This document shows, in pieces, positions 11,014 through 23,077 of a DNA stretch of 46,848 bases (positions within the stretch are counted from its first letter, which is position 1; each line of letters begins with the position of its first letter). The notes under the pieces are model-generated. The model was not told the DNA's origin. It did no database searches and worked only from the letters and a program-made list of their open reading frames with translations. The stretch spans positions 1-46,848 of the forward strand of contig JAFREE010000183.1 in assembly GCA_019400425.1 (NCBI GenBank). The letters run 5' to 3'. The translations under genes and the position numbers were made by a program. This stretch comes from Hymenochaete sp. R1. Lineage: Eukaryota > Basidiomycota > Agaricomycetes > Hymenochaetales > Hymenochaetaceae.

Positions 11014-13514
11014 TCAAGCTTGCCTCCGCCTGAACATTACCTTTGCCTTTGGGTTCGGGATCACAGCAAAGTTGAAGTTGATGTCTTCAGGCCTCTCGCC
11101 TTCTTTCCCACTCTCAAGCTTCACGTCGTAATTCTGAACGACGTACGCGAGCATGGTCTTAAGCTCGTTAGCGGCGAAGAAGCGGCCGGGACTGTGATTA
11201 TCCGGCAGCATGGTGGGGAGGCATGATTTCCGTCAGTAAGTATAAGGCAGGAGCAAAAATAGCTCACCAAGCATGTCTCCCATGCCCAAAAGACAAGAAG
11301 TCCGTCGCAGTAGACACCATCGAGTACCTTTCTCCTTCTTCCTCCTTCACCTCCTCGCCATTCTTCATCTTTAATTCCCTCTCCGCCTCCGCCGCTTCTG
11401 CCATACGTGAGAAGCGGAACCCGTCGAATACACGAGCGTGACTGTAGTTCTTGTCGTCCTGATGTACGGAATGCAAGTTGCAGGAGACCTGACTACCCGC
11501 GGGAAGGAAGGTACCGTCAGAGAGTGTGTAAGGTTTGAGAACTTTGCGAGTCATGGACACTGTAATAAAAGAGAAGATAAATTATGTAAGCATGATAGAC
11601 GATTATTCAACATTAATATTCTGGAAAGAGTGAAAAAGGAAAGATAATACGTGTTCCAATCCCGTTGAACCGCTGCGCCTCCTTGACGAAACTATCGATC
11701 TTGCGCATCTTCGAAATTGCGACCTTCGACCAGCCGTTCTCTGCTGTGACTTCATCAACCTCATCGCGTAGAGGCTGCAGATATATCTCCGGTCTTGCAG
11801 CGAGATGATAAAGGGCATGGGTGAAGCTCTGTCAAATCATAATGTTTTGTTAAGAAATGATTGATGCAGTTGATAGCGCCGAAGGTATCACCATAGATGA
11901 CGTATGAATAGACGCAAAGTTCAGAACTAGGATACGAATCGTCAAAGCTTCCACCGTCCGTTCAGGCCCTTCCGCTTCGTCCATTAACCAGGACAACATG
12001 TCAGGCTTTTTTTTGCGATCGGTAAGACGTCAGTCTATCCACGAAGTATATACATAGAAAACGTCAAGTCACTTACGCGCTTTCCAGGATAGTCTTTTCC
12101 GTATTCTTCGGTTAATGCGTACCGCTCCTCAATGAGGGGCCTCAAATGCTTCAATGCCTTCTTATTGGTGGACGGAACGGAGGTCAAGAACTTCCCGACG
12201 ATTCTACAAGACCATAGAGATACACGTGGGTCAATTATTTAACGTGTAGCTAGGAGCCAATCGGCGCACCCTTTCAAGAATCCGGGAAAGAGGTTGATAG
12301 TTGCAGCTGCCTTGACAACGTCGATGGTATGCCTGATTCCTATCTGAACAAAGCCTGGATCTCTGCCTTTGTAATTTATTAGCTAAAGCACATCGATGTA
12401 GACGCTGCGATGACATGATCCCATTCTTGGATCCAGCAAGACATTCGGTACGACATTGAGGACAAAATCCGCCCATGTCACTTTTGTGCTATCGACAAAG
12501 TGACACAACAAAGGGAGAATCTGATTCCCGATGACATCCGTGAAAGTTTAGCAAATCCACGAACAGGTCCAAATCACCATAATGCAAAAGAAAAAAAGTG
12601 CAGACTAACAGAGAGGGAGACCGACAAAAACGCGGTTGCTGGTCCGAGCGACAACTTGCATCACCGTCTCTGTGGCTGGCTTTGTCACCCACTCTTAAGA
12701 TGGAATCGTTCAGTCAATCAGGTCAAGAGACGACGAATATACAGAATAAAAGATTTACCGCTTCCGGTTGCACCAATATTGTCATCAAAAGCGGAGGAAA
12801 CCTCTTCGAATATCTCGTCGTATAGGGATCCGATATTCTTGGTGAGGTGACCTCGCACACCGGCGACATGATAATGATTTCCCACGATAGATGGTCCCAG
12901 TGTGTACCGAATCGCCAAGGTCTTGCAAAAGGATTGCCAACGTCAATGACAAAAGGCAAATGCAATGTGGACTTAAATCGAACGTACGTCCTCGGTGGCT
13001 TCCAAGAAAGACAACGTATCATCCGGCGCCTTGCGTACTTCCTCCACCAGTTCAGGGGTACTGACCAGGACTTCCCAGCCGCTGAATGTCGGAATCTTGA
13101 ATGTCCTCGTGTCGTACTTTGTAGGAAGGACTTGAGAACAAATCTGCACTCTCAGACCAAAAGAGACGCACTTTAGAATATCCTTCCTCAAGCATATACT
13201 TCGCCCCTGTGAGCGACTTTAAGGCACCTCGATAGAATGAGAGGAGTCCAGTAGGGCCAACAGACGGCACATTGATCTCATAATATCAAGATTTAATGAG
13301 ACAGGGACACGGACGCAACGTTAAACAGTGACGCACACACCTCATGCTGCTTAGCTTTGTATTGCAGAAAATAGAACAAAGCGACCAACGAAATCGCGGC
13401 TGCAGATTTGACATCCAAGACCTTCAATAGACCTAAATGTTCCGTCGCCGAGTCGGATGCGCTTTGGAGCACAGACGAGACGTTCAAGTTGGCAATTAGG
13501 TTGCTCGAGGCCAT
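11014..13514 (-). CDS. Cytochrome P450 monooxygenase
   Basis: Eleven exons on the minus strand join in frame to 546 residues: 13514-13341, 13276-13172, 13116-12988, 12921-12759, 12693-12610, 12366-12270, 12203-12077, 12005-11892, 11828-11651, 11559-11268 and 11191-11014. It has an N-terminal membrane anchor (SAAAISLVALFYFLQYK, residues 37-53), a P450 helix-I region around LNFASIHTSSM, the ExxR helix-K motif KEAQRFNG (Glu-Ala-Gln-Arg), and the haem-binding loop FGHGRHACPGRFF with its Cys ligand, split by an intron inside the Cys codon. Length and motifs are those of an intact ER-bound mono-oxygenase needing a P450 reductase. Intron 5 is unusually long (243 nt). Substrate cannot be assigned, and no biosynthetic cluster is visible around it. 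Confidence 0.93.
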
Positions 13515-14070
13515 GGCTATCGTCTAGGACCGTCAAGGAATTTGAGAACGCAGTGAAGGTGGTGGTGGGAAGAGAAGATCGAGAGCAATTGTCGCTGGAG
13601 CGAGATCAGTTGCCATGATTTTGGGCGCAGTTTTAGTTCACAATGTTGGGCAGTTGCTGTGAATGAATCGAACCGTCGAGTGTGGGGAAAGCGAGGCGGA
13701 AACGAGCGGTCAGTGTGTGCCGGCAACAGGAACGCAAAGAAGCCGTTTGTTAGACAGCTCGGCAAATTAGGTAATCGAATTGGTCTCGTTTACGGCTCGG
13801 CCGGTCGACGGAAGCTTAATTGTTAAATTCACAGAACAAACTCCATTCGAACAGTGCCTTTTAATGCTGGTATGTCTACTCCAATTGAGTAGGTAGCATA
13901 ATTTTTATACAACTCTATCCCCCCAACTTCGTACGTCAGGAGCTAGGTACAGTTACTATTGTGGCCTCACGCGCCCTCACGGCTAAATATCCGTATTAAA
14001 AGTACCATACGTTCCTCACTGTCTTCCCTGCCAACAAGCACAAAAACAATGATCATAGCACCGCGCGCCC
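13515..14070. other. Upstream region of the P450 gene
   Basis: Contains no supported gene. It separates the P450 start from the 3' end of the F-box gene and presumably carries the P450 promoter. Confidence 0.4.
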
Positions 14071-16473
14071 CTACGTACACTTCCCAATCCCAACGAGACT
14101 CTCCAATCCACAATAATCTGCCAAGTTCCTTCTCATCTTTTCACTCCTCACCACCAGTCCATCTTCCATGCACTCTCTAATCCTGGGGTCATCCAAAATC
14201 TGCGAAGCACGTTCGCAATGCACTAGTCGGACTGATTGCAAGCCATTGTGCTTCCAAGAATCAGAGGACGAAGATGAAGGAGTAGTAGAAGAAGAGTAGG
14301 GCAAGCGCCAACGAGAAACAACCAAATTAATGATATGTTCGGTGAGTTGTTCGTCGATGAGCCAGCAGATGACAAGCGTCTTCAAGTTGGGGCATAAAAT
14401 TGGTCTTGTACGGTGACTGCGACTCGGATGCCTCCCACTCCGATTCTGTGTTAAGGCAACTGTCGTGCCACATGAAGAGGGCGCAGTCGAGAGAAATGGG
14501 AACGTCAAGTCCTCCAAAATCCCACCCCAATCATCTACAATGTTCAGCCTGAGTTCCTCCAACCCCGGAACGAGCGCCAGGCATCTCCCAATCAGCTCCC
14601 TCGAAAGCGTACTTGCACTCAAGCTCCTCAACCCACCTTCCTCATGCCGTGAGCGTTCCAAGAAACGTTCTACGCCAATATTCACGGCAAACTCGGAACC
14701 GTCCAAGAGGCCCACACCAAGTTCTTGTACGCGCGGCGCGGACAGCTGTTGGAGGAGGCACTGAACACCGGAGGACGTGAAGTCAGAGTAGAAGAGGCCT
14801 AGGGAACGGAGAGCGGGTAGGGGAATTGAGGGTAGGGCGGAGAAGTTGGGGACAGGAGGCCGGAGGATGGGGTTTAAATCGGTCCATCGCGTACCACTAA
14901 AGTCATCAGACCCCCCATCCCTACCGTTACCCAAATCAACGCCCAAAATTTCATACCCACCATCGCCACCACTCCCATACTCGTATTCAGCAACGGAACA
15001 CACAAGAACCTCAAGCCGCGGTGCGACATGCACGAGCGCCAAGAGCGCATTGACACCAATACGCATATCCTCATTGCGCGGGTCGAGGACCACGGAGGTA
15101 AGCGCAGCGAGGGGCGTGCCGTCCGTAAGGAGGTCGATATCAATGGCGGACCAGAGGCGGAGGTAGAGTGTGCGGAGGGAAGGGAGACGGGAGAGGTCGA
15201 GCGTGGACGCCCAGGTGGGGAGATCGAGATGGAGGTGGTAGAGGGTCGGGAGGTGGATGAGGGTGCGGGTGGAAGTGTGGGGTTGAAGGTCGATGTTGTC
15301 GCCGTGTTCTCCATCGTCCCCCTCCTCCACCGGAACTTCAGAATCCATCGTCGAGAATGGGAGCATCGAGAGCGAAAAAGGTGTTTGATCCACTTGCTCT
15401 GTCAAGAATCGCTCAAAAACAGCCATCCCATCGCCACCATCAAATTCGCTCTCCGGAACCACAGCCCTCATGTATTCGCCCTTTCGCCCCACCTTCATCA
15501 CATCCACCCACAACTCCCGACACCTCCCCGCAACACCGTTAATTGTCTCCAACACCTCCCGCACGGTATCTTCCCCGGCTGAGACCTTCAACTCTACCAT
15601 CATTTGAGACGTCTTTGAGTGACGCGCGTGCAGGGGAACGATACCTTTCATAACTTTAGCTATCCTTGTCGCCTCATCCTCGTCAACAACGTTCTTTCCT
15701 GCCGGTACACCCCTTTCCTTCCCACGCCCTCTCCTCATAACCGCATCCCACTCAACCCTCACAACCCCCCACAGCGCCCGATTCGCCAACGCGACATTTC
15801 TCCATGTCTTACACACCGCACTCACATTGAACGGTGCTACGCGGCGGACGGCGTACGAGTCTGGTGGGACGGGGAAGCCGGGACGCGGGAGGGCCCAGAG
15901 GAAAATCTCGTACAGGATGTCGAGGGGGAGAGTTTGGGCGAGGGCGGAAGTCATAGGTCGAGGGTGTTGGTGAGGTTTGCCGAGGGAGAGGTGGGAGAAA
16001 TTAGGAAGGCTCGTCGAGGGTACGAGATGCTGAGGTGTGGAACATGACGATGGTGTGTGCGTCGAAGGTACTACTGCCGCTGATGATGACAATTCAAGCC
16101 ATCCCCTGGAAAGGTTCGAGGATAAAGCAGTCACATAATTGGGCTCGGAAACGGGAGAGTCGACCGAAGGAGTATTTGGATCTATGTAGGAAGAAATTTG
16201 AGTTTGGAGCAAGGACGACGGGGACGGGGTGAACGTGAAGTTAAACGAAGGGATAGGAAATGAACGTTTGTCTGTATCGTGTATCGTTCCGTGCTTATGT
16301 GTATGTTCTTGATCTTGTCTGTAGAAGTTGCCTTCATTAACGTCGGTTTGAGACGATGTCAAAGAGTCAGGCCCAGGATCGCTAAAGGCAAAGTCAGACT
16401 CAGAGTCGTCCGAGCGACGTAGCGCATTGTCTTCCTGATCCTGGTCCGAAGTGGAAGGCCCAGACGCCTCCAT
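14071..16473 (-). CDS. F-box-like protein with leucine-rich C-terminus
   Basis: A single long open frame. The ATG at 16473 gives 800 residues; the frame continues 17 codons further to a GTG without another ATG. Residues 1-175 are low-complexity Ser/Thr/Pro and probably disordered. An F-box-like segment lies at about 178-230 (TLPLDILYEIFLWALP, then FNVSAVCKTWRNVALANRAL), typical of Agaricomycete F-box proteins. The rest has leucine-rich, LRR-like strands (for example LPSLRTLYLRLWSAIDIDLL, LRSLGLFYSDFTSSG and LEELRLNIVDDW). Such proteins bind Skp1 and present targets to SCF ubiquitin ligases; the target is unknown. A shorter translation starting just before the F-box (MTSALAQTLP) is also possible. 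An unseen 5' exon cannot be excluded. Confidence 0.85.
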   Translation of the reverse strand: MEASGPSTSDQDQEDNALRRSDDSESDFAFSDPGPDSLTSSQTDVNEGNFYRQDQEHTHKHGTIHDTDKRSFPIPSFNFTFTPSPSSLLQTQISSYIDPNTPSVDSPVSEPNYVTALSSNLSRGWLELSSSAAVVPSTHTPSSCSTPQHLVPSTSLPNFSHLSLGKPHQHPRPMTSALAQTLPLDILYEIFLWALPRPGFPVPPDSYAVRRVAPFNVSAVCKTWRNVALANRALWGVVRVEWDAVMRRGRGKERGVPAGKNVVDEDEATRIAKVMKGIVPLHARHSKTSQMMVELKVSAGEDTVREVLETINGVAGRCRELWVDVMKVGRKGEYMRAVVPESEFDGGDGMAVFERFLTEQVDQTPFSLSMLPFSTMDSEVPVEEGDDGEHGDNIDLQPHTSTRTLIHLPTLYHLHLDLPTWASTLDLSRLPSLRTLYLRLWSAIDIDLLTDGTPLAALTSVVLDPRNEDMRIGVNALLALVHVAPRLEVLVCSVAEYEYGSGGDGGYEILGVDLGNGRDGGSDDFSGTRWTDLNPILRPPVPNFSALPSIPLPALRSLGLFYSDFTSSGVQCLLQQLSAPRVQELGVGLLDGSEFAVNIGVERFLERSRHEEGGLRSLSASTLSRELIGRCLALVPGLEELRLNIVDDWGGILEDLTFPFLSTAPSSCGTTVALTQNRSGRHPSRSHRTRPILCPNLKTLVICWLIDEQLTEHIINLVVSRWRLPYSSSTTPSSSSSDSWKHNGLQSVRLVHCERASQILDDPRIRECMEDGLVVRSEKMRRNLADYCGLESLVGIGKCT

Positions 16474-17382
16474 GCATCCTTCACCTCGGGGGTGATTGTC
16501 TTGAAAGTCAGTTGAACAAACCACTGTGAGAGCTGTAAGCGAGGAAAGAGTTTAAGTTATGGTCAAGGGAAAGGAGAGTGAAAATGGCAATGCAGAGTGA
16601 AAAAGAGCGAGAGAACAGTTGGTGCGTTTGTAACGAATGGGAAGGATAGGTAGAGTGGAGTTCGAGCGGAAGATGAAAGAGAAAAAAGAAATGGAGCGAT
16701 CGAGTGAGGGAGTGAGGGAGAGAAAGTAGACGGTGCAAAGGGAAAGGGAAAGATGAAGTTCGAGCTGCATGTGAATTGGGTACGTCTACTTTGCTTCATC
16801 GCAAGTTCCAACCACCGATAACCAAGTGCGAACCCTGGCTGGTTGGCATAGAGCATAGATGACAAGTCAAATATGGTCTCAACTTTGCATATCTTACATT
16901 TGAGTTATGATCTGGTCGAGTCTCCTTGAATTTAAGCTCGGTGGCCTGGTATAGTGTATCTGAAAAAAAAAGATTTCTGATGGCGATTTCATAAATAAGA
17001 ATGCGCTGGGAAGGTATAGACACTGAAGTTACTCACCTTGACACACTTAACCCGTGTGCTCGACACATACTCACCGCTAGCTTCTTCTTCGTCCCCAACC
17101 CACACGACCATCTTCTCAATATCGCGCACGTAAAATAGAGGAAAGAGAAAAGTAGATAGCGATGCGACGTCGCCATTTCAACAGGTATTTTCTGGTTGGG
17201 TAACATTAGGAAAAAAGAGGCACAATAAAAGGGTCCAGTTCTGTTACAGAAAGGAAGGGGAAAAAAAGGGAAAGGGAAAAAAAACTCGGATCCCAAGATT
17301 CACAACATATTGACAGATTGGTACTGAGAAAAACACATAATTACTTTTCTGAGGAAGCGACTTTTTTACCCAAGCTGAAAAC
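16474..17382. other. Intergenic, purine/pyrimidine-skewed
   Basis: About 0.9 kb upstream of the F-box gene and downstream of the glycosyltransferase. The plus strand at 16550-16760 and 17200-17290 is strongly G/A-rich, giving Phe/Ser/Leu-rich shadow frames on the other strand. I see no gene, only a long polypurine leader-type stretch. Confidence 0.45.
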
Positions 17383-19582
17383 CTATCGACGCATGACCTC
17401 TCTCACAAATGCAACGACACCGTCAACATCAATCGCAAGATTCCACGCGTCCGCAACAGTGGGCGGGGATATGGGCGGGAGCGAGGAAGAGGTGTATCTC
17501 CTGTTCACGTATCGGAAAGACAAGCGTTCATTAGATTCTGTGTTTCAATAAATGTGCAGCATAGCGGCGAAAGGGTGCGTTGAACTCGACAACATGAGAT
17601 GAACTCAGGGGATGGAAAAGAGAAGAAAAAAATAAACAAAGAAACGCACTTCGTATTTCGCCACGCGACGTACCCGATTCCCATACTCCGTGCTACGAAC
17701 TCGTGTTCGTTCGTGAAGCGTCCGTCGGGGAAGAACTCGATCACGGAGCTCACAGGGTTTGTACTCACAGACGAGCTGGAACTGGAAGGGGAGAAAGAAG
17801 GTGGGAGAAGGTAGGTATACCCTAAGGCAGCGCCGTGTGTGCCGAGGAGGATCTGTACAAGCGTGTGAGTCGAAGATGTACAATAACAAAAACCCATGTA
17901 GAGACTTAGTATAGGAATAGGAATATGGTACATACGGATGAGGCTGCGGCGGCACCGATGACCTCTGCGTCGCTCGTCTCCCCCAACTCAACCACAAACA
18001 CCCTCCACCCCATTCCCTCCGCCACCTTCCGCAACTCCTTCACTAGCCTTGCATGGTCCTCTTCTCTTAATCTCGGCCCTTCTTTCCCTCTCGTGCGCTC
18101 ACGATTCTGCGTAGACACGTACGTGATTGACTTGTTCCGCAGGCTTTTGGATTTGCCGCCTAGGCCCCAGCCTGATGAACCGGAGGTAGAAGAGGAGGAG
18201 GGAGGTAGGAAGTGCATGGCACGTGCAATTGTGCGTGCGCCTTCGAGGATTGGAGAGGCCCAGTCTACTGGTGCAGATAATGCGAAGGCGGGTGCGAACG
18301 AGAGTTGCTTGTCGAGCGCTTCGAGCTGACTCCTCACCATCTCACTTCCTTTCTCTGAATCTTTCTCCTTATTTTTCCCGTTCGTATTCGTACCTTCATC
18401 TAATGCATCATGTCCAACCGCAGGTACGACTACGTTCCCACCCTCAGCTACCAACCCAAAATCAAACGAGGCCATCACGCCCCGTTCCGCTGCGCCCCGA
18501 TCCGCAACAAGCACACGGTCAAAGACGAAGGAGCGGGCAGAGCGAGCGAGGTCAGACCAGTCTTGTGCAAAGAGGTGGGTGCCGGAGGGGTGGGTGGCGC
18601 GTGCGAGGGTGAGGGGGTAACCAGAGGAAGCGTTGGCGGATGTTGGGAGGGCGGTGAAGATTGTTTGGGAGGGGGAGAAGGACATCGGGTGGGTTCCTGG
18701 TTGGGCGGAGAGGGAAGCATGAGCACGGTGTAGGGCGAGGAATGTGTGCTCGTCTATGGCTGAATTCCGATTAGATGAGCTCATGGGGAAGGTATGAGTA
18801 AATGGACGTACAGTTTGGAGGGTCAAGGCAGAGGATAGAAGTGCCCGCCATTCTGAAGCACAAGATTGATTCCAATGAAAGTTAAACAACAGCGAAGGAC
18901 GTACCTGTGCGCATTGTACCCAAGCGTCTCAACGGCCTGGCGCCTCGTAAGGAAAGTGAGCTCTTGAGCGACAGGCGCCGAGGGATTGCCTTCCGAAAGA
19001 ACGGCGTCGGGTTTGGGGAACGAAGCGGGGTTGTCGGTTACGACAAAAAGCGCGCCATTGAGCATGTAGACGTTTTCGAGTACGGTGTACCCTGTTATAA
19101 CGCAGAATCAACGTCAGAGATGAAGAAAAGGGAGCAGACGAATGAAACTCACCGGGAACATGGGCGACGAGAGCGGAGCGGGGAATATCCCCGTTCTCCC
19201 AAAAGAGATGCTGTCTGTCTTCGGGGACGCCTTGGGGCCCAAGCTCGTAGGTCTGGCGGGTTGGAATTTCCCAGTCACCGAGGATGTCAAGCTCGAGCGC
19301 ATCGACAAACTGAGGCTTCCGGCGTCCATCCTGTCTGAACGGCGTCTCGGGTTTTGTGAGAGAGTTGAGGAGAGATTTGGCTGAGAAAGCCGAGGTGGAC
19401 GATGAGGATGGTGAGGAAGCAAATGAGAACGTGCTGTCGTAATTGAAGGCGACAAGGAAGATGATGAGGGCGAAGAGAACGAGGTTGATCTCCCGACGAG
19501 TAGGCAGCAACGCTGACATCGAGGATGATGCTGACGGCGACGACGACGGCGAGGAGGACTTGGCCAGGGAGTGGATGGCCAT
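17383..19582 (-). CDS. GT61-like (DUF563) glycosyltransferase
   Basis: Six exons close in frame to 600 residues: 19582-19153, 19091-18905, 18852-18812, 18759-17936, 17852-17650 and 17500-17383. A Ser-rich N-terminus is followed by one membrane span (residues about 32-48, INLVLFALIIFLVAFNY), giving type II topology as in Golgi glycosyltransferases. The C-terminal part holds ITYVSTQNRERTRGK, then ILLGTHGAALGYTYLLP and VIEFFPDGRFTNEHEFVA, which match the GxHGAxL and E-F-P-G signature region of family GT61. The likely role is sugar transfer onto glycans in the secretory pathway; donor and acceptor are unknown. The gene is divergent from the transporter at 19744, with only 161 bases between the two start codons, so they may share a promoter. 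Family assignment rests on motifs, not alignment. Confidence 0.8.
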
Positions 19583-19743
19583 GGTGAGAGTCTAGAGTCT
19601 AGATTGAAGTGTTGAGTGTGCCTTGCTCCTTATATTCACTCCTCCATCTCCTTCCGCGCTTTCTTTCCGCTTCATCGTCGTTGTCGCCGTCGTTCTCGTC
19701 CTTTCCTCCTTTCGATAGCACACTCTAGACGACGTTGACTGCA
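19583..19743. promoter_or_regulatory. Shared divergent promoter, GT61 / transporter
   Basis: 161 bases between the ATG of the GT61-like gene (minus) and the ATG of the TPT-type transporter (plus). It contains pyrimidine-rich tracts on the plus strand and a TTATAT at 19629-19636. Nothing else lies between them, so both genes probably draw on this segment. Confidence 0.5.
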
Positions 19744-21082
19744 ATGGCCCCTTCAGATACCGAGAACATTGCCCTTACCGCTGACCATGAACGCCAGGAA
19801 GACATCGACCTTGGACGCAAGCAAAGCCTCAGCAACAGCGCCGACGACGAGAAACACGCCCTCCCTCAACCCGTCAGTGCTCCCCAGCAGTCGTCGTCGT
19901 CGTCTGCAGGCCGTCCACGGATTTCTGCCGCAGCAATCATCCCTGTGTGGATAATGCTCTCCTCTGCCGTCATCATTTACAACAACCATATCTACAACCA
20001 ACTCAACTTCAAGTTCCCTGTCTTCCTCGTCACTTGGCATCTCTTCTTCGCCGTCAGTCTTCCTCGTAGCTATTTGTTTTTAATATTACTGACAGCGTGC
20101 TCGTATGCAGGCCATTGGCACTCGCGTTCTCCAACGCACGACCCACCTTCTCGACGGTGCCAAAGACGTCCACATCTCCAAAGACCTCTTCGTTCGCTCC
20201 ATCCTCCCTATCGGCCTCCTCTTCTCTGGCTCCCTCATCCTCTCAAACAAAGCCTACCTCTACCTCTCCGTACACTATATCCAGATGCTTAAGGCATTCA
20301 ATCCCGTCGCCATCCTTCTCATCACATGGGCTTTTCGCCTGCAGGAGCCGAACAAGAAACTTGCACTTATCGTCGTCATGATTTCAAGTGGCGTCGCCCT
20401 CGCCAGCAGGGGCGAGCTCCATTTTGACCTCGCTGGGTTCCTCATACAGGCTGCTGCTGTAGGCTTCGAGGCGAGCAGGCTGGTTATGATCCAGGTTCTG
20501 CTGCATGGGCTCAAGATGGACCCACTCGTCTCTCTCCATTACTATGCACCCGTGAGTCTCGCCCTACCAGCATACCCCCTGTTTTTTCTTCACCCCTCTA
20601 TCGCCCTTCCACTTCCAGCTCGCTGACAGGTCACTTAACTTAATTATATTTCAAATGCCAACGCCAATGTGTATGCGCATGCATGATACAGGTCTGTGCG
20701 GTCATTAACCTTGCCGTGCTCCCCTTTACCGAAGGCCTCGAGCCATTCTACGATATCCTCCGCGTCGGCCCTCTTGTCCTCATCTCCAACGCCGCTATTG
20801 CCTTCCTCCTCAATGTAGCCGCCGTCTTCCTCGTCGGTGTCGGTTCTGGTCTCATCTTGACCCTCGCTGGCGTCTTCAAGGTAGGTTTACTTTGTGCTTT
20901 GTTTACTGTGTTTTAGATTGTTTCTCATCTGCAATTTTTTCCGTATCTCGCACATTTAGGATATTCTCCTCGTGACAGCCTCGGTCCTCATCCTCGGCGT
21001 TCAGATCACGCCGCTACAAATTTTCGGGTATTCCGTCGCGCTTGTCGGACTTGTTCTCTTCAAGACTTCAGGAAACAAATGA
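19744..21082 (+). CDS. TPT-family (DMT) sugar-phosphate/nucleotide-sugar transporter
   Basis: Four exons (19744-20052, 20111-20551, 20692-20880, 20960-21082) give 353 residues with exact frame closure. After a hydrophilic N-terminus of about 60 residues come roughly ten hydrophobic helices, starting with AAIIPVWIMLSSAVIIYNNH. Diagnostic triose-phosphate-transporter-family features are SNKAYLYLSVHYIQMLKAF, the GVALASRGELHFDLAGF loop, RLVMIQVLLHGLKMDPL and the final QITPLQIFGYSVALVGLVLF. Fungal members of this group sit in Golgi or ER membranes and exchange nucleotide sugars or phosphorylated sugars; the substrate cannot be read from sequence. The start was chosen at the ATG of MAPSDTENIA; an in-frame TTG lies nine bases upstream. 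It is divergent from the GT61-like gene. Confidence 0.9.
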
Positions 21083-22402
21083 GACTGACTACCGTCTCCC
21101 TCTCTTCTTTGACATTCGGACTCTAAACGGCATCGTGTTCGTTCCTTCTCCGACTATCTCACTCGCGCTCTGCTCGTCTTCCTTCTTTTGACCGAGAACT
21201 ATGAACGAGAATCTGCACCAGTAAAACCGAAGACGAAAAGTTCATTGCATACAAATTTGATACAAGCTTCCATAGATTCGTACAGTTGTCCTTCTGTCTT
21301 TCCATATAACCGTACTACAAAAAGTGTGTAAGCTCTTCCTTTTTCTCTTCGATCTGCCCCGTCTCGTTGTCTTTGTCTCCGTTTCGTTTCATTTTCTTGT
21401 GTGTGTCACCATATCCGATTCCCCAGCACCTTTTCGCCTCTTTCCCCTTTCTACTCTTTCTTGGGTGATATTGGTATTTATCTTGTTATTTGTCTTTTCG
21501 CGTCGTCGCAGGTGGGTGTCGAGGAGTGTTTACATGTGCTTAATGGACGTTGTTTTATGTTTAAGTGTATGTAGTGTATAAGCGAGTGAGTGTTGGTAGA
21601 GTAGTTTGACTTTATTTCTCATTAAAGCTTCTTTTTGATCACTAATATCTGTTTGAGTGGTGGGAGCTGTAGGTAGTTCAGAAACAGCGTGTCGAGTGTC
21701 AATGATTTCGCCACGAGAATTAAGAAGAGAATTTGCTGTACGTGCCGTGACGCCAAAGCTTTGAGGGGGCCGATGAGTCACCACAAAATTTTATCTAGAG
21801 AAATAATTTCAGAGAGATGAATGTGTTTGTCCTTGGGCAATTTGTGTTTTTAAATTGCAGTCGCAAGTTCGGGACGAGGGCTAGGCGAGTTGTGAGCTCT
21901 TCCAAGGGGGAGCTCCAAATATAGCAGTTTATTCTCACAAGGACCCACAAGAGAATTCTTCCTCCACTCCTGAACATCATTCCTTACCTTACCTTACCCT
22001 ACCGGACTGAATATCGGTTTTCGGGCACCAACCCAGTAAGCCACCTTTCTCAACCAGGCAAGTCTGAAAACAGACGTATGATTCTTTTACATGATGTCTG
22101 GCTTAGGCCAATTTATTTATTGTCGCTGAGTGCATTCCTCTTTGAGGGGCACATGGATTACAATACGTGTCCTGATCTTTTCACCTCCTCACTTGTCCTA
22201 CGAGATGTTTTGTTTTCGATATCATTGCTGGATGGCTCCTTGCTCTGACAAATATAACTAACTTTCTGTGCATAGGCGACGGAGAGAGGACGAGCCTGTT
22301 ACGACCAGTACGACCAAGGGTGTTATTTGTTAACATACGCACGCACTACACACATTCCTAGAGGCCCGCTTGCACTCGGAAGGAAAACAGGGACGGTGAA
22401 GG
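21083..22402. other. Intergenic, 1.3 kb, no gene recognised
   Basis: Contains pyrimidine-rich sequence after the transporter and a short direct repeat TTACCTTACCTTACC near 21983-22000. Short frames only. The last 100 bases probably hold the RPB11 promoter. Confidence 0.4.
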
Positions 22403-23077
22403 ATGAGCGCGAACATTAACGCAATCCCTCGCTATGAGCTCTACGTTCTTGATGACGGGGAGAGACCGTATGTCCTTTCTTTTACATGTTGCTTGTCGCA
22501 TCTTATCTCACTGCTCTGGCTCGCCGACCCGCTTAAATGCGTCACTTTTTTTGCTTCTCAATGAATGCCGACGAATGCAGTGTTGAGGTTACAGAGGACA
22601 CTAAAATACCCAACGCGGCGACTGTCAAGATCGTGAAGCAGGACCACACGCTAGGGAACATGCTCAGACAGTACGTCCTTCACCCTCTATCTCATCTCTT
22701 GTTCCTACCCACAAATCAACCCGTCCACTCCTGCAACTCCTACCCACGGAAATAGTCAACTCCTTGCGAACCCTGCCGTCCTATTCGCAGGCTACAAAGT
22801 CCCGCACCCGTTACGCCCCCACTTCCTCCTCAAGATCCAAACAGATGGCTCCGTCAGCCCTGTCGAGGCCCTCGAGGCAGCATCTACGTCGCTCATTGGT
22901 ACCCTCTCCTCGCTCGAGAGCAAGTTCAAGAGGGAGTTCGATTTGAACGGGGGTGTTGAAGGCGTTGGAAGTGGTATGGATGTTGGTGGTTCTGGTGTTG
23001 GTGGGACGGCTGGAGGGTTTGGAGGGGCGTATGGGGAGGGAACGGCGTGGAGTGGTAAAGATTATCTGGATTTATAG
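22403..23077 (+). CDS. rpb11: RNA polymerase II subunit RPB11
   Basis: Three exons (22403-22467, 22581-22670, 22756-23077) give 158 residues. The sequence ELYVLDDGERPVEVTEDTKI, then VKIVKQDHTLGNMLRHQLL and VLFAGYKVPHPLRPHFLLKI is the alpha-CTD-like dimerisation domain of RPB11, which pairs with RPB3 to nucleate Pol II assembly. The domain is complete (residues about 10-115). It is followed by an unusual Gly/Val-rich tail (VGSGMDVGGSGVGGTAGG) that makes the protein longer than yeast Rpb11 (120 residues) and ends DYLDL. It is convergent with ATP10, 264 bases apart. Confidence 0.95.

Noticed and set aside
12480..12600. Apparent P450-like segment (GDLDLFVDLLN followed by a shifted frame) suggesting a frameshift in the P450
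   Set aside because: The true exon CRDPGFVQIGIRHTIDVVK lies further on and joins in phase; this segment falls within intron 5.
14846..16047. Long plus-strand frames (106-184 codons) opposite the F-box gene
   Set aside because: They are composition shadows of the minus-strand coding frame, Arg/Glu/Gly or Pro-rich without domains.
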